From Apostichopus japonicus (taxonomy: Eukaryota > Echinodermata > Holothuroidea > Aspidochirotida > Stichopodidae), in the NCBI RefSeq assembly GCF_037975245.1, contig NC_092575.1, positions 24,911,841-24,975,840 on the forward strand: a stretch of 64,000 nucleotides of DNA, written 5' to 3'. The notes beneath the pieces are model-generated. The model searched no databases, was not told where the DNA came from, and saw nothing but the letters and a program-made list of their open reading frames with translations. Shown here one piece after another: positions 21,901-32,810 of this stretch. Position 1 is the stretch's first letter; each line of letters begins with the position of its first letter. A program made the position numbers and the translations under genes.

Positions 21901-22599
21901 GTTTCGGTTTAGACAGTTGCTTGTATTTTACCAACAACACCCTACCCCAACCGTATCGGGTAAATGAACGGTTTCTTTGCACTGGATAAAGCAAGAAGCA
22001 CTTTTATCTTAATTCAGCTCTATACACATATATAAAAATCTTACAGGAGTGACAGTTTCAATACTGAAAAATGAAACAACAAGACAAAAAAAGGGTATTT
22101 TTTTGTACAGGTGAGAAAGTTTATGCTGTCGTATAAATAGAGAGAAAACTTACCACAAGTTCTGCTGCGTTATTGAACTACACGAACAGCAATGTTCAAG
22201 TCACTGCGTCAAAAGCTGATCTGAAGCATCAATTGAAATGTTGGGTGTGTTTTATCTTATTTTTGATGGACAGAATAATTGGAAAGATCAACAACACATT
22301 GTATTCGTTATGCTGATTAAATTATATATTTTCAATTTTCAGGTAACACTTAATTATGTAAGCATATATACATTATATATCACATAAGGTGTTTGCCTGC
22401 TGTTACGAATATATGATTTTTAATTTATTCATTGATAATATAAAAATGAAACTAAAGTGCTTTATAATCACTACAATCGAATGATTTAATTAACCCCGTA
22501 TTTCATTGCTTGCTGCGCTAACATGATGTCCAATTTAAATATGCATATTCACTATGCATCACGTAATAATGAAATCTAAATAATATAATTGTTCCAATG
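18908..22599. other. Upstream region of peroxidase copy 1, no gene assigned
   Basis: The promoter and any 5' UTR exon should be here. Apart from the direct repeat pair at 20,545-21,037, a G-rich stretch near 21,420-21,450 and A runs, no exon or promoter element could be supported. The unit 2 equivalent is about 55,425-59,110. Confidence 0.5.
20545..21037. repeat. Diverged direct repeat pair, unit 1
   Basis: A block of about 90 bp (GATTCGTTAAA..., GTCCAAATTT, GAGATGGCCACCATAGCATA) at 20,545-20,639 recurs at 20,951-21,037. Flanking sequence is full of AATTTCGAGATAA-like motifs. The pair is also in unit 2 at about 57,063-57,157 and 57,461-57,546. Confidence 0.7.
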
Positions 22600-23212
22600 T
22601 TGACTCAAAGGTTGAGATTATCGCTGTAACATGATCTTACTCTTATAGAAAAAAATATATACATAATTCTAGTGAACTGTTTATATTCAAGTCTTAATTC
22701 CAACCTACCACGCATGCGCAGTGACAATTCGACTCACCAGGGTGGGCATACTTTGAGTGGAAGTTATAGGTGGTTGCAGAGTGGCCAAAATTATACAGAA
22801 ACATTTCTTTTCACTCGATATTAAAATGCGGGTGGACTAGCGCTTAGGTTCATATTCGTCGTTTGATCAGCGCAACCCCCACACATTACCATAGGCCATA
22901 CCTTCCATTGGATAATCAACAGTTGGATGACTCGGAGTTCGAGTTGAATATAGACAGTGCGATAGAGTTGCAACTTCCTCTATAACTGTAGGATAATATT
23001 ACTGTGATCAATGAGATCCTGTAGCCATCATATGGGGCTTATTTTATAGTTCTGTTTTATTCTTTTTCTCTTCTTTCTTCTTCACTCTTCTGTTTTTTTA
23101 TGCAAATCTTTTTTCCATGTTTTGTTAGCGAGAGCCTTGTGGAAGATAAATATGGCTTATTGACTTCAGGATTTAAATTATCGCTGTAATTATGGTCTTA
23201 CTATTATGAAAG

Positions 23213-23304
<92 letters not shown>

Positions 23305-23660
23305 TATGTAATTCTAGTGAACTGTCTGTATTCTAAAGTCTGAAAATTTATTATGCTAATTCGTATATAATGTTAAACTACTTTTTAATAATGTAAATTT
23401 CTTATACGTTGGCATATTATATTATTGATTATTTTCAATTATAAATAATAATCAAAATAGATTTAAACTATATAACTATATAAACTATATATAAACTGAA
23501 GTCTAAATTCCAGGCTAGTACACATGCGCAATGAAAATTTGAATATTCAGTGTGGACGTACTTCGAGTGAAAGTTAGGAAGTTCAATGAATGTTGCAGAG
23601 TGGTCAAAGTTATACAAACATTTCTTTGCACTCGATATCATTATGCGGACCGACAAATGT
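22600..23660. repeat. Diverged direct repeat pair with CATGCGCA motif, unit 1
   Basis: A block of about 250 bp at 22,600-22,845 (TTATCGCTGTAA, AATTCTAGTGAACTGT, CATGCGCAGTGACAATT, TTTCACTCGATAT) recurs at about 23,170-23,645. The second copy is split by a TA microsatellite and by an extra segment at 23,341-23,490. The unit 2 pair is at about 59,110-59,320 and 59,660-59,890, without the extra segment. Confidence 0.72.
23214..23306. repeat. TA microsatellite, unit 1
   Basis: A (TA)n tract of about 90 bp interrupts the second member of the 22.6/23.2-kb repeat pair. The unit 2 allele at 59,700-59,723 is only about 24 bp. Confidence 0.95.
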
Positions 23661-23875
23661 TCTTAACAATAAGTGAATTATTATTGATGTTAGAAAAAAA
23701 AAGATTTCTTGGAGAACACTTTCTTGATGATAAATCACAATACATTAAGTTAACCGTTTGGACGGACATATTGCGTTAGTGTTGTCAATTAAGTTTCCTT
23801 TAAGTTTGTTAGGTTGTCCCGGGACCGACACAACCATTAGTATATTAGGTTTCTCACTATTCCAAAATATTACAG

Positions 23876-23958
23876 GAAAAATATAAGCCTCAGGCCTGGA
23901 ACAGTGAAGGTTGGTATCGTCAGCATAAGGAATTAATAGAAACCCTCGGAACCTATCG
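23876..23958 (+). other. Exon-like block of unknown origin, unit 1
   Basis: After an acceptor-like ATATTACAG the plus strand reads EKYKPQAWNSEGWYRQHKEL then IETLGTYR. Unit 2 has the same block at 59,989. The three base differences seen all change the amino acid, so purifying selection is not evident. No partner exon was found. Confidence 0.25.
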
Positions 23959-24479
23959 AAAAATTTCAGATTGCTGCCACCTGAAAAAGGAAGTCCCTCA
24001 CCAGTCAGTCCATCACAAACCCATATTCTCACCCCCCCCCCCCACTTCACCCTATCCTCACCACGCTCACCTGGGTTCATTCCTCTCCCTCAGGATAGTA
24101 CATGAAAACAGTCGCACGATTAAGCAATGTATTGCCTAGAAATAATCAAGTTATTCTTGAAATGCGCAAAACTCAATCTTCATTGTTAACAAACATCAGA
24201 TCATCAGGTCAGGTGTGTGAGTAATTATAATAGTTGTAATGCACCTTCGCGGAACTAAAGTACAATGCCTCTCTAGTAATACCAATCGTTTGATATCATT
24301 TGAATTACAAATGAGAAAGGGACTATATAGCAACACCATAATTACTAGATGTATAGTCAGATGGGCTGAAATGGTCACAACACCACAATTGGATCATATC
24401 CTACAGCAATTTTGGACTGCGCTGATGTCAGTCTTTCATGGCGTGTCTTTATATTTAAAGCAGCATAAATAAATTGTGG

Positions 24480-25129
24480 TTTTGAATAATACATAAGACA
24501 TCAAGTAATGAATTGCGCGGTGTTTAAATTGCTATTTATACACATAGAAATGAAATACTGTATGATAATATATTTTTTTCCTCAAAAATATAGGTTAATC
24601 TATTTTGATTATCATTTTATAAGTGAGAATAATCGATAAGGTGATATGCCAATGAATAAGAAAGTTACATTATTAAAAAGTGAATTAACATAATATACGA
24701 ATTAGTATAATAAATTGAAGCAAACTTTTATGTCCACTTAAAACAGTTAATAAAAATTATAGTTTTAATTTTTTTTATTCGTTTTGAGATTTTTTCTTCT
24801 TAATAAGAATATTTATTAATTCAATTTTTAGCCATAGCATGACAGCTGTTTAAAGAAAAAGATAATTTAATATAAATGTATGCGATACATTTCCATACAA
24901 TTTTACAGGCATTTTCACATCTAGGTCATTAAATCAATATCTCTCCTTACTTTCTGTTCTTCAATGCATATTTATTCATAATTACTTCACATCATTGCTG
25001 TCACGTATTTGAACTTAATGAATAACGTTATGGACATATTGGCAATAATAAAATGAATACGACAAAAAATAAAGCAATTTCATGTTATTAGTAGGGTATA
25101 TCGTATATAGACCGCTGGGTTGGTAAGGA
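24480..25129. other. AT-rich stretch, nothing recognised
   Basis: The sequence is AT-rich without a plausible exon or transposon terminus. It aligns to 60,830-61,480 of unit 2 with about 17 differences over the 195 bp I aligned by eye near 24,541-24,735. Confidence 0.5.
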
Positions 25130-26049
25130 TGGCTAATCGATATGCCGTTGCTGACAAGTGAATCAAACTGAATTAATCGCTCTATGAAATTGAATCGATT
25201 CCGGATAGCAAATTCTAAGACGGTGTTTTGATTGAATCAATTTTTGTAACAGATGGAACACAGAAGGTTTGGCAAACCCTTGGAACAATCACGCCCATAA
25301 CACAGTCAAAAACTTCTTATGAGGACATGGTGGTTCTTTTCAAATGACGTCTGTGGACTTGGAATTCCTTTTTTCAAGTACTTAGTCGGAGTATACAAAA
25401 AGTAATAACATTAATGATCATAATAATAATGCACACACACACTACTTTAAAAGGTATTGTTCGGAATTCTACTGCCCTGTCTAAGCTCCTTTCCTTATAT
25501 ATCCCCTGCCGTCTTGCGTAAATAGGTAAAACCATTTAACTAAGTTTTTGCTGAAATCTTCTTGTTTCGTTTATCTATTTACATGGAAGAACTGGCAGCA
25601 AAATTACAAGCGTACAACAGCATCGTTGATTTCCGCAATTCCAACATCGAATGCAACGAAAGCTCACCTTTCCGCACTATTAATGGAGAATGTAATAACT
25701 TAATGAATCCTGCCCTTGGCCGTTCCAACACGCCTTTTATCCGACTGATAAGAGCAAACTACGCCGATGGTTTGATATTTTCTTCCTTTCCGTGATTTCA
25801 TGTACAGAAGCACACTGCTGCCACTTGTATAAGATATTTTCCTCAAAAAAGGAACAAGATATATTTTCGTCACGGCAGCTACACCCTTCCTCCGTAGAAA
25901 TTTGATCGGTTTATTTCTAATATAAATGTTCAAACATGACAATTCACCTCCAGAAATGAAGAAGCAAAAACATAAAAATGTTCTTAGTTCTGTAAGCGAC
26001 AAGCATTGACTGTATTATTGAACTGACCGGTCCGTGATCAACGAGTTTA
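25130..26049 (+). repeat. Inverted duplicate of peroxidase intron 2-exon 3-intron 3, unit 1
   Basis: The plus strand here matches the reverse complement of about 16,316-17,310, the region around peroxidase exon 3. The intron parts are clearly diverged, while the exon and its immediate 3' flank are almost identical to the gene. No plus-strand exon 2 or exon 4 was found next to it, so it is a gene fragment. The two arms are about 8 kb apart in opposite orientation. Confidence 0.88.
25585..25769 (+). pseudogene. Orphan inverted peroxidase exon 3, unit 1
   Basis: This 185-bp block is the same length as peroxidase exon 3 and differs from the unit 1 gene exon at only two bases that I found (K to E, and a silent GAC/GAT). 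Its splice acceptor is destroyed: the gene has TTTACAG before the exon and this copy has TTTACAT. With no neighbouring peroxidase exons on this strand it cannot make a peroxidase alone. Confidence 0.88.
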
Positions 26050-26060
26050 TGTCCTCCAGC

Positions 26061-26470
26061 CAGTGGCGTAGCTACGGGGGGGGGGCGTTGGGGGGGCACA
26101 GCTTATCGCCTTCCAGTCTCCCCCACTGGGATTTTGGGTGTCAAAACAAAAATTACATGTGCGAAAAATATATCATTGGTCTGAATGGTCTCGAATCTCC
26201 ATAATGACCACTCATGAACGACCCTTCGACCGCGGACCGGCAGTAGGCTATAAGTTGCTGAAAAACCTGACGTGACATAACGCATAGGTCGAGAAGTCTA
26301 CAGTAGTCGCACTGTACTGGAAACGCATGTTAACGACCGTCGAATAATATAATTCCTGCTCTTCAAGACTACAACACACATAATGTTTACTACTGAATCT
26401 GTGTGTTCGACTGTTCGGGCAAACTTTGCCTTTGTCACTCTTGTTTAAAATATCCATAATCCCTAACATG
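26061..26470. mobile_element. Unit 1-private segment starting with a hAT-like terminus
   Basis: Unit 1 departs from unit 2 exactly at CAGTGGCGTAGCTACGGG, a typical hAT/MITE end followed by a G run. Homology with unit 2 resumes at the block reading GAGTTGTGCTTCA, about 26,477. No matching right-hand terminus was found, so the element is truncated or the segment is composite. Confidence 0.45.
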
Positions 26471-26477
26471 TTCTAAA

Positions 26478-26742
26478 TGAGTTGTGCTTCACGGCACAAC
26501 GTTTTGAGGTCAAAGACCGGTACCGGTCTTGTCAAACTTGGTCCCAGTTGGGCCATAGTACCACTTATATGCACTTTTAAAATTCGAACCGCTGTCCGAC
26601 AGTTGTGTGCTACGCGAAATGCCACCACTCTCTCGTCGTCCCTGCAAACGCTTCCAAAAATTTTGCAAAATCTTCCTCGAAGGTTGCCATTTTGTCTTCT
26701 TTTTGTGGTTGTTCGAATACGTGAGGAAAAGTGACTGTGCAT
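26478..26742 (-). pseudogene. Unidentified coding-like block, unit 1 part B
   Basis: On the minus strand the frame starts MATFEEDFAKFLEAFAGTTR, then EWWHFA and a stop, with further stops. Unit 2 (62,452-62,700) keeps this frame open much longer. In unit 1 it is cut off from part A by about 3 kb. Confidence 0.4.
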
Positions 26743-26744
26743 GG

Positions 26745-29700
26745 TCAGAGTGACAGACCTGTTCGTGACTGTATAAGTGTATAAGTGACTGTATAAGGTA
26801 CGCCAGTCAATATATATTGTGATGAAGTCTTACTTACTCCCCGTTTAACCATCTCCACAACCTTCTTCCATCTAGTCAATAATCCTGTATAATTAAGTCC
26901 TTTCAAATCATGATTTCAGCCAAGGCAGCGTGACTACTTAGCAAAGGGGATTTAAGTTAAGTTCTATTGAATTCTCCTTTGCTTCCCAGCTTTCTCTGTA
27001 GTGGAATGTATACAGAGACCCCCATATGGTAAACATATTCACCAACGTATAGAAAAGCTAATGCCCTGCTCTCTATTCATGTCTCTTCATATGCATACAT
27101 CTTAACAACGTATCCCTATCTACTTAAACCGTCAGCATTACCATTTAAGCTAGCTTTTCCTGTATTCAATGTCAAAGTTGTATAGTCAGACTGTTGTAAA
27201 GCTACTGTAGTGACCATCTTAGTAACATATTATTTGCACCTTGTTGCTTCCAACCACTTGAATGCCGTGTGATCAGTCAGAATTTTGAATTTCCTACCAC
27301 AGAGAAAGTACTTCAACTTGTTAATTGCCCAGATGATTGCTAATGCTTCTTTGTTTGGAACACTGTATCGTTGTTCCCTATCTGACTATTTTGTTTTGCT
27401 TAAATAAGCAAATGGGTGCTCTTTTCTGCCTTAAGTCTCTTCTCTAATCTTTTCGCGTACTTCCCCCATACCAAATTGGGAGGCATCAGTTTAAACTTAC
27501 TTCTTTCTTAGCCTGGGCTCTAGTAACTATACACATACATGTTTCTTGGTTTCCCTTAAAGTCTCATGACTGTGTGCTGATAAATTTCGGAAAACAAACT
27601 TCCGAAGCAGATTCCATGTTTCGTATTCTAAATGCACTCTGACCAGGTGGGATGAATGGAGAAAAGCTGTCGCAATCGAAAGAAATAAACTTATTTTCTG
27701 TTTCCGTTATGGCGCAAACGATTTAACGAATCACTGCGACCGCCCATGTCAGCATGTTCATTACGTACATGTAAAAAAAGTACACAAATGCGGTCCGATG
27801 AAGATTTTACTCGTATCGTCTTCTTACAATTCCACGGAGGAAACGTTTAAAAACACCGCTTTATTGATTGCAATGGAAGGAAATGACACGGTTTCGGAAC
27901 CGATAAAGCACAGCACGATGCAGGCAAAGCCATCAGTCGAGAAGATTATCTAAACGGTTACACGTTGTATGCATTTGATCTGACAACGGACCTGTCTTCA
28001 TTTCAGCTTGATGAAATGAGGCAATCTAAGAATGGGACTTCATTTCGCACGATCTCTGGACAAATCCGTTAACGTGTTTGTCTATGCCGAACTAGATAAC
28101 ATCGTGGAATAGACAAAGTCAGTAACGTCGTATTTGACTACGCCATTTAAAAGGAAACGTTCTTTCAAGGGGTCTTGCCCTTAGACTTTCTTCAAACTTT
28201 TAGACCTCGTTTTCCGTGGTTGTTAATACAGATTCCAGTGACAAGCCTGGATCGCATTTTATAGCCATCTTCATTTCACAGCGTGAAGGGGAGATGTTTG
28301 ATTTTTTTGGTCTACCACCCTCGATATACCCATACTTAGCGCACATATACTGAACGACGTTGCAAATCGCTTCATTTCAATAGTCACCGTCTACAGAGTT
28401 TCACATCAACCGTTTGTGGGCAGTATACCATTTTCTATCTAATATATCGCAGCCGAGGTTACGAGATAGTGTCTTGGTTTTCTCGAAAGCAGGATGACAA
28501 CGATGAGATAACTTTATCGAAACCCACTTTTCACGTGTGAAAGAACCTATCCGGGATGCCTCCTTCATCAATCAGAGAGCTATCTCTGGAGTCTATCTCT
28601 GATTGTTGAGAGATACTTCAGGGGTTGATTTGAAGGGAAAGGGTGGAGTGGATAGGGAGGGGAGGTGCGAGCGGTGGGGGGGGGTCGGGTATCTTAGAAG
28701 ATTGGGTTTTGATAGCTATTTATTTTATATTTTAATATGTTGGATTGCTGTGCCATGCTCTGTTCTTTTTTCTTTCTCACAATAAAATAAAGACAAAACA
28801 AAATCTATCGCGTTTGTCTTCTTTTCTATGTCGTTTACAAGAAATGAAAAAATACAACAGATGAAGAAAAATACCCAATATTTTTTTCCTCCGTTTATTT
28901 CAACTCTACATTAATATACAAATATACAAATAACGTATCCATTCAAAAGTAGTAAAAATTTAAATAACAATGAAGCTGAGCAATATCATGCAGTGTAATA
29001 ACGACCATCGTGGCGGATAGAAAACAAATATATATAATAAGAACAATTAGAAGCACTACAATTTATAGAAAACTACAAGAATCCCAGACTTACTAAAAAA
29101 ATATTACAACGAATAGCAGCAAAATATAAGAATTGAGGATGCGGAAATTGCGAAAATATTAAATATTTGAGATATTTATTAATGAGGAGAAAGCATCCTT
29201 GAGTTCCTCGAAATTAATTTTATTCTTATTAATCTTTTTGTTATGTCGAAAAACATAGTTCTCCACCTTTAATGCAAACGTGAACTTATGGATAAATTCA
29301 TTACAACTTAAGGTCTTGTTTTGACGCTTGGTACTGAAAATATAGAACTTTAGATGAAGAATGAGAAAATTATAAGGGTGACGTTTCTTTAATAAAAACC
29401 CAAAGAAGAAATCCTCTTTTGTGAAGTGAATATTTATACCCACCCCCCCCCCAATAACAACAACAGTAAATATTCTGTACACTGCAATTATATATCTTTA
29501 TTACACTGAATATCCACGTAAGTTAGTTTAAATGTTTCTGGAAATGTGATCTGCTCCATCCAATCATAGATCAGTTTGTTTTCACTACTCCAACGAAGTT
29601 TTTGTCCAGTATATATTATTCCATAGCCTCTGTGACAGTTGCGGGTTTATATGGAGTGGATTATACAACTCCACGATGTTATTTTGACATTGGTGACAGC

Positions 29701-29762
29701 GATCTCGTCTCGTATAAGTTCACAGCAAGCTCAAGGCAATATGACGTTAATGTGAGGTACTC
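26745..29762. other. 3-kb segment private to unit 1
   Basis: Unit 2 passes directly from the match of 26,740 to the match of 29,763. The segment holds the Ty3/gypsy relic. A stretch ending CACAATAAAATAAAGAC near 28,795 looks like the A-rich tail of another decayed element. The rest is unassigned. It may be an insertion in unit 1 or a deletion in unit 2. Confidence 0.7.
27116..27490 (-). pseudogene. Ty3/gypsy-type retrotransposon relic, RNase H region
   Basis: On the minus strand the translation reads DASQFGMGEV, HPFAYLSKT, REQRYSVPNKEALAIIWAIN, KYFLCGRKFKILTDHTAFKW, then after frame changes FDIEYR and GKASLNGNADGLSR. These are the RNase H blocks and the following 'EYRPGK..NADALSR' segment of Ty3/gypsy polymerases. 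Stops and frameshifts make it a fossil. It lies in the 3-kb segment absent from unit 2. No LTR was recognised. Confidence 0.85.
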
Positions 29763-29856
29763 TTGCTGGCCACATTTCCTTAGTTCAATCTCTTGGTTCA
29801 CTTTCTCTACAGCGTCATTAATGGCATCAATTCGCTCGTAAAGTTTGTTCCATTCC
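29679..29856 (-). pseudogene. Unidentified coding-like block, unit 1 part A
   Basis: The minus-strand frame reads EWNKLYERIDAINDAVEKVN, then QEIELRKCGQQEYL, and runs to a TAA. The first half is highly charged and probably helical. The same frame occurs in unit 2 at about 62,700-62,840. The part after ...GQQE is not shared, because the 3-kb segment private to unit 1 starts here. I do not recognise the family. Confidence 0.4.
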
Positions 29857-31204
29857 GGAAATCACAGATTGAGACCTTTCTTGTCCGCTATCATCGGTAG
29901 GCATATTTAATCGTCCTCATCTTGGTACTCTCTGATACATACATACGTGTTTTGCTTGAAGTTTCGAATCACGAGGTAATACTTCCCCCTGAGACGATAT
30001 CTTCTTTTATACGTATCTAAAAATCGTTGAATTTTGGCTCGTCTCTCTATTGGGAACATCCCCTGGTCCGCACAAATTCGGGAAAGTGGCCATTCTCCTT
30101 CTTTCTACTTTATCCGCCTTGAATATATCAGCCTGACTCGATGGCATTTTTACCACGGTTAGTAAATAACATTTTGGAGAGTTAGCATTCACGCTGTTTG
30201 GTTGCATGGTTGCCATTGTACGAAATTAAACTAAGTTCAGGCTTAGGTGGATAGTGAAAATTACGGTAACGTTAAGTCGACTACGGGTTCTCTGACTGAG
30301 TTCGGAATGAATGACTTGTGATAAACTCTGCTGCTTTAAACAAGTTGTGTTGGCTGTTTGTTGTGGCAACCTTTATTATAGCTTCTTTAATCCATAGCTA
30401 ATAGCTTGAGCCCACGACAAGGCAAGAGAAACAAAGGCCTGTCTGCTTTGACCAGGTGTTTGTCTTCGCGACAATCAAAACATTAATGGTAGACATCTTC
30501 CTACAATAGATATTCAGAATAAACAAACTGTAAGCAAAATGCTTATCCACTAAAGAGCCTGTGTAAGAGAATGTGTAAACGTAACAAGGCCTGACGTTTC
30601 GATCTTAGCAGGATCTTTTTCAGAGGCTGAATGACAAGTTACAGTAACAGAAGGGACAAATACACACATAAGGACAGGTTAATGAGCAGGGTGAACACAA
30701 AAGAGAAAGATGTAAGAGGATTAGTAGACAAGGGATGGAGAGCACTAAGAAACCAGCAGGGGAAAGGAGAGGTATGAGACAAACTGTAGAGGGACAAAGA
30801 GACTGGATTAAGGGAAGAGGGTAAGTAAACTAGAGAAGAACAAGGACAGAAGAGTGTGGAGAAAAAAGGTGGAAGAGAGCTTCGAGAAGAGGTGCGACGG
30901 AGGGGGAAAAAGGGGGGGAAGGAAAAGAAAGGTTATTCATGTCCATCCTGAATGTTGCGCCCATGAGGTTGAATGATACGAAGGCGTTGCATCCACAGTC
31001 TCTCTCTCTGCTGATTCGCACTAGGTCAGGACGGCTACCTAAAGATAAAAAGATGACGAATGGACTCAGTGCACTAACGAAATATACTTTAGTTTGTCTC
31101 AGCAGAACAGTGAGCTCACAGAAAGGAGAACAAATAATTAAAATTGGTTCTCTTACTGAGCATCTATCAGAATACATAGACTCCATACTCAACCCTTTTT
31201 AGAC
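29857..31204. other. Unassigned inter-unit sequence
   Basis: Homology with unit 2 fades at about 30,000. Purine-rich sequence lies at 30,640-30,930. It may include the 5' part of the Penelope-like element, but no further protein block could be read. Confidence 0.4.
30596..30623 (-). ncRNA. Hammerhead-like core remnant, possibly of the Penelope-like element
   Basis: The minus strand reads CTGAAAAAGATC, a loop, then GATCGAAAC. This resembles a hammerhead ribozyme core (CTGANGA, stem II, GAAAC) with one core base changed (A for the conserved G). Hammerhead motifs are known in Penelope-like elements and the relic lies 600 bp away, but on the other strand. Activity is unlikely. Confidence 0.3.
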
Positions 31205-31480
31205 CATATTCCTTCTCGTACACAGGGCACTACACAATTTTTGAGAATCGTTAATAATATTCAAGCGTTACCGATTAATTCCTTACTTGTAGCTATATGG
31301 ACGTATCCACCTTGTACACCCATATCCTTCTTGATGAGGGAATTATTGCTTTTCAAAATTTTCTTCGTGAGTTTGCCACTCAGGTCTTGGTCCTATTTTT
31401 CGTTTCATATTAAGAAATGATTATTTCTCATTTAATGGGAAATAATATCTCCAAATCAATGGTACCGCTATGGGCACTCA
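31205..31480 (+). pseudogene. Penelope-like element relic, RT part 1
   Basis: Translation in shifting frames gives IVNNIQALPINSLLVA, MDVSTLYTHIP and RNDYFSFNGK-stop-YLQINGTAMGT. These are the Penelope-like reverse transcriptase blocks 'LDVSSLYTNIPH' and 'YLQ..GTAMGT'. The frame is broken by several stops. The next block continues at 32,811 after a LINE insertion. Confidence 0.8.
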
Positions 31481-32810
31481 GTAAGATGGAACCATTTATT
31501 AATGACATGCCTAACATACTTCAGGAAGGTTCACTGGCATTTTTTGCCGATGACACTACCCTGACTGTTACAGGTAACACCATAAGAGAGATAAATTTTA
31601 AATTGAATAATTGTCTGAAAGCAATATGTAATTGTTTAAAAACAAATAACCTTGCTCTGAACGTAGATAAAACTAAAGTTATGCTCATTTCAAGTAGACA
31701 ACACAGAACAACAGATCTTGATGAGTTGAAGATTCATATTGATCATGTAAATATTGCAAATGTAGAGAATGCGAAATGTGTCGGTGTCTATATAGATAGT
31801 TAATTAAATTTTCACAATCATGTAGAGCAGATTTGCTGTAAAGTCTCCAGAATGTTAGGTTTCTTACGCAAAAATAAATCATTCCTTTCTCTAGATCAAC
31901 TTGATATTATATACAAGAGCATGATTCTACCACATTGTATCCACTGTATGGTCTGAACATTACGTAACTGATATGCAGAAATTATGTAAATTACAAGGAA
32001 GGTGTGCTCGTATTATAACTGGTTCGTCATATGATATCCGAACACAAGATCTATTGAAATCACTGAATTGGGACTCTTTATATGATTTGTACAAAAATCA
32101 AAAGCGCATAATGATGTTTAAATGTTTGAATGATCTAATTACGCCAGAGTATCTCTCAAAGTCGATTAAAATCCCCGTAAACCATGCATACCATACAAGA
32201 TACTCTGAGAACTCTATCATTGTCACTTTATGTAAAACGGAAGCGTACAAAAATTCCTGTTCCTACACGGGAGAAAAACTCTGGAATATGCTACCCGCTG
32301 AAATACAGAAATCAAAAGGTCTTGCCATTTTCAAAAAAAAATTCAAACGTCTCGATGCTGTTTAAAATGACATTTGTCTTGCCCTATTATAATATGTACT
32401 ATAATGATTTCTTATATTGTTTTTCTTTAGTTCATTTAGTCTCATATAACTTTTAATATCTTTTTACTTAGCTTTTGTTATATTCTTATTCTGTATTATC
32501 TTTTTAATATTTGACACCTTTTGCTAATTCTTATTTTTTAAATAATTTCTATATTTTGATAATTCTTATATTTTAGATTATTCTTATATTTTTGATACTT
32601 CTTTTATTTCCATTTTTATCTATTTTGTAGTTTTCTCCACTTTACAGCTTTAATTGTTTTGTATCTGTACATTTAATTGTTTTGTATTGCTATGTTTAAC
32701 TTTTTATGTATAACGTTTAATGTAAAAAGCAGGGCCTTATTGGAAACCAGCTTTTGCTGAATAAGCAACCCTGGATAAAAATGCGAATAAATAAATAAAA
32801 TAAATAAATA
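31481..32810 (+). mobile_element. 5'-truncated LINE fragment (L2/CR1 group) inside the Penelope relic
   Basis: It starts in the reverse transcriptase (FINDMPNILQEG, FFADDTTLTVTG, NKTKVML-type region), has a frame break at about 31,803-31,972, then an open C-terminal part (31,973-32,365) with RCARIITGSS, LNWDSLYDLYKNQ and KLWNMLPAEI. The 3' end is a GAATAAATAAATAA-type tail at about 32,785-32,810. The 5' truncation and A-rich simple-repeat tail are normal for target-primed insertion. The clade call is by eye only. Confidence 0.8.

Larger units (their letters stand above)
1..30000. repeat. Tandem duplication unit 1 (left end outside window)
   Basis: The sequence at base 1 reappears at about 36,561 in the same orientation, and the two stretches stay collinear through the whole peroxidase gene and its upstream region. 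Offsets shrink slowly from 36,560 to about 36,510 because of small indels and microsatellite length differences. Collinearity is interrupted at 26,061-26,470 and 26,745-29,762, which are absent from or replaced in unit 2, and is lost after about 30,000. The left end of the unit may lie before the window. Gene content of the unit is one complete peroxidase gene plus an inverted exon fragment. Confidence 0.95.

Noticed and set aside
30830-31192. 120-codon minus-strand frame near the Penelope relic
   Set aside because: It is Ser/Pro/Phe-rich antisense of purine-rich sequence, without recognisable motif or splice context.
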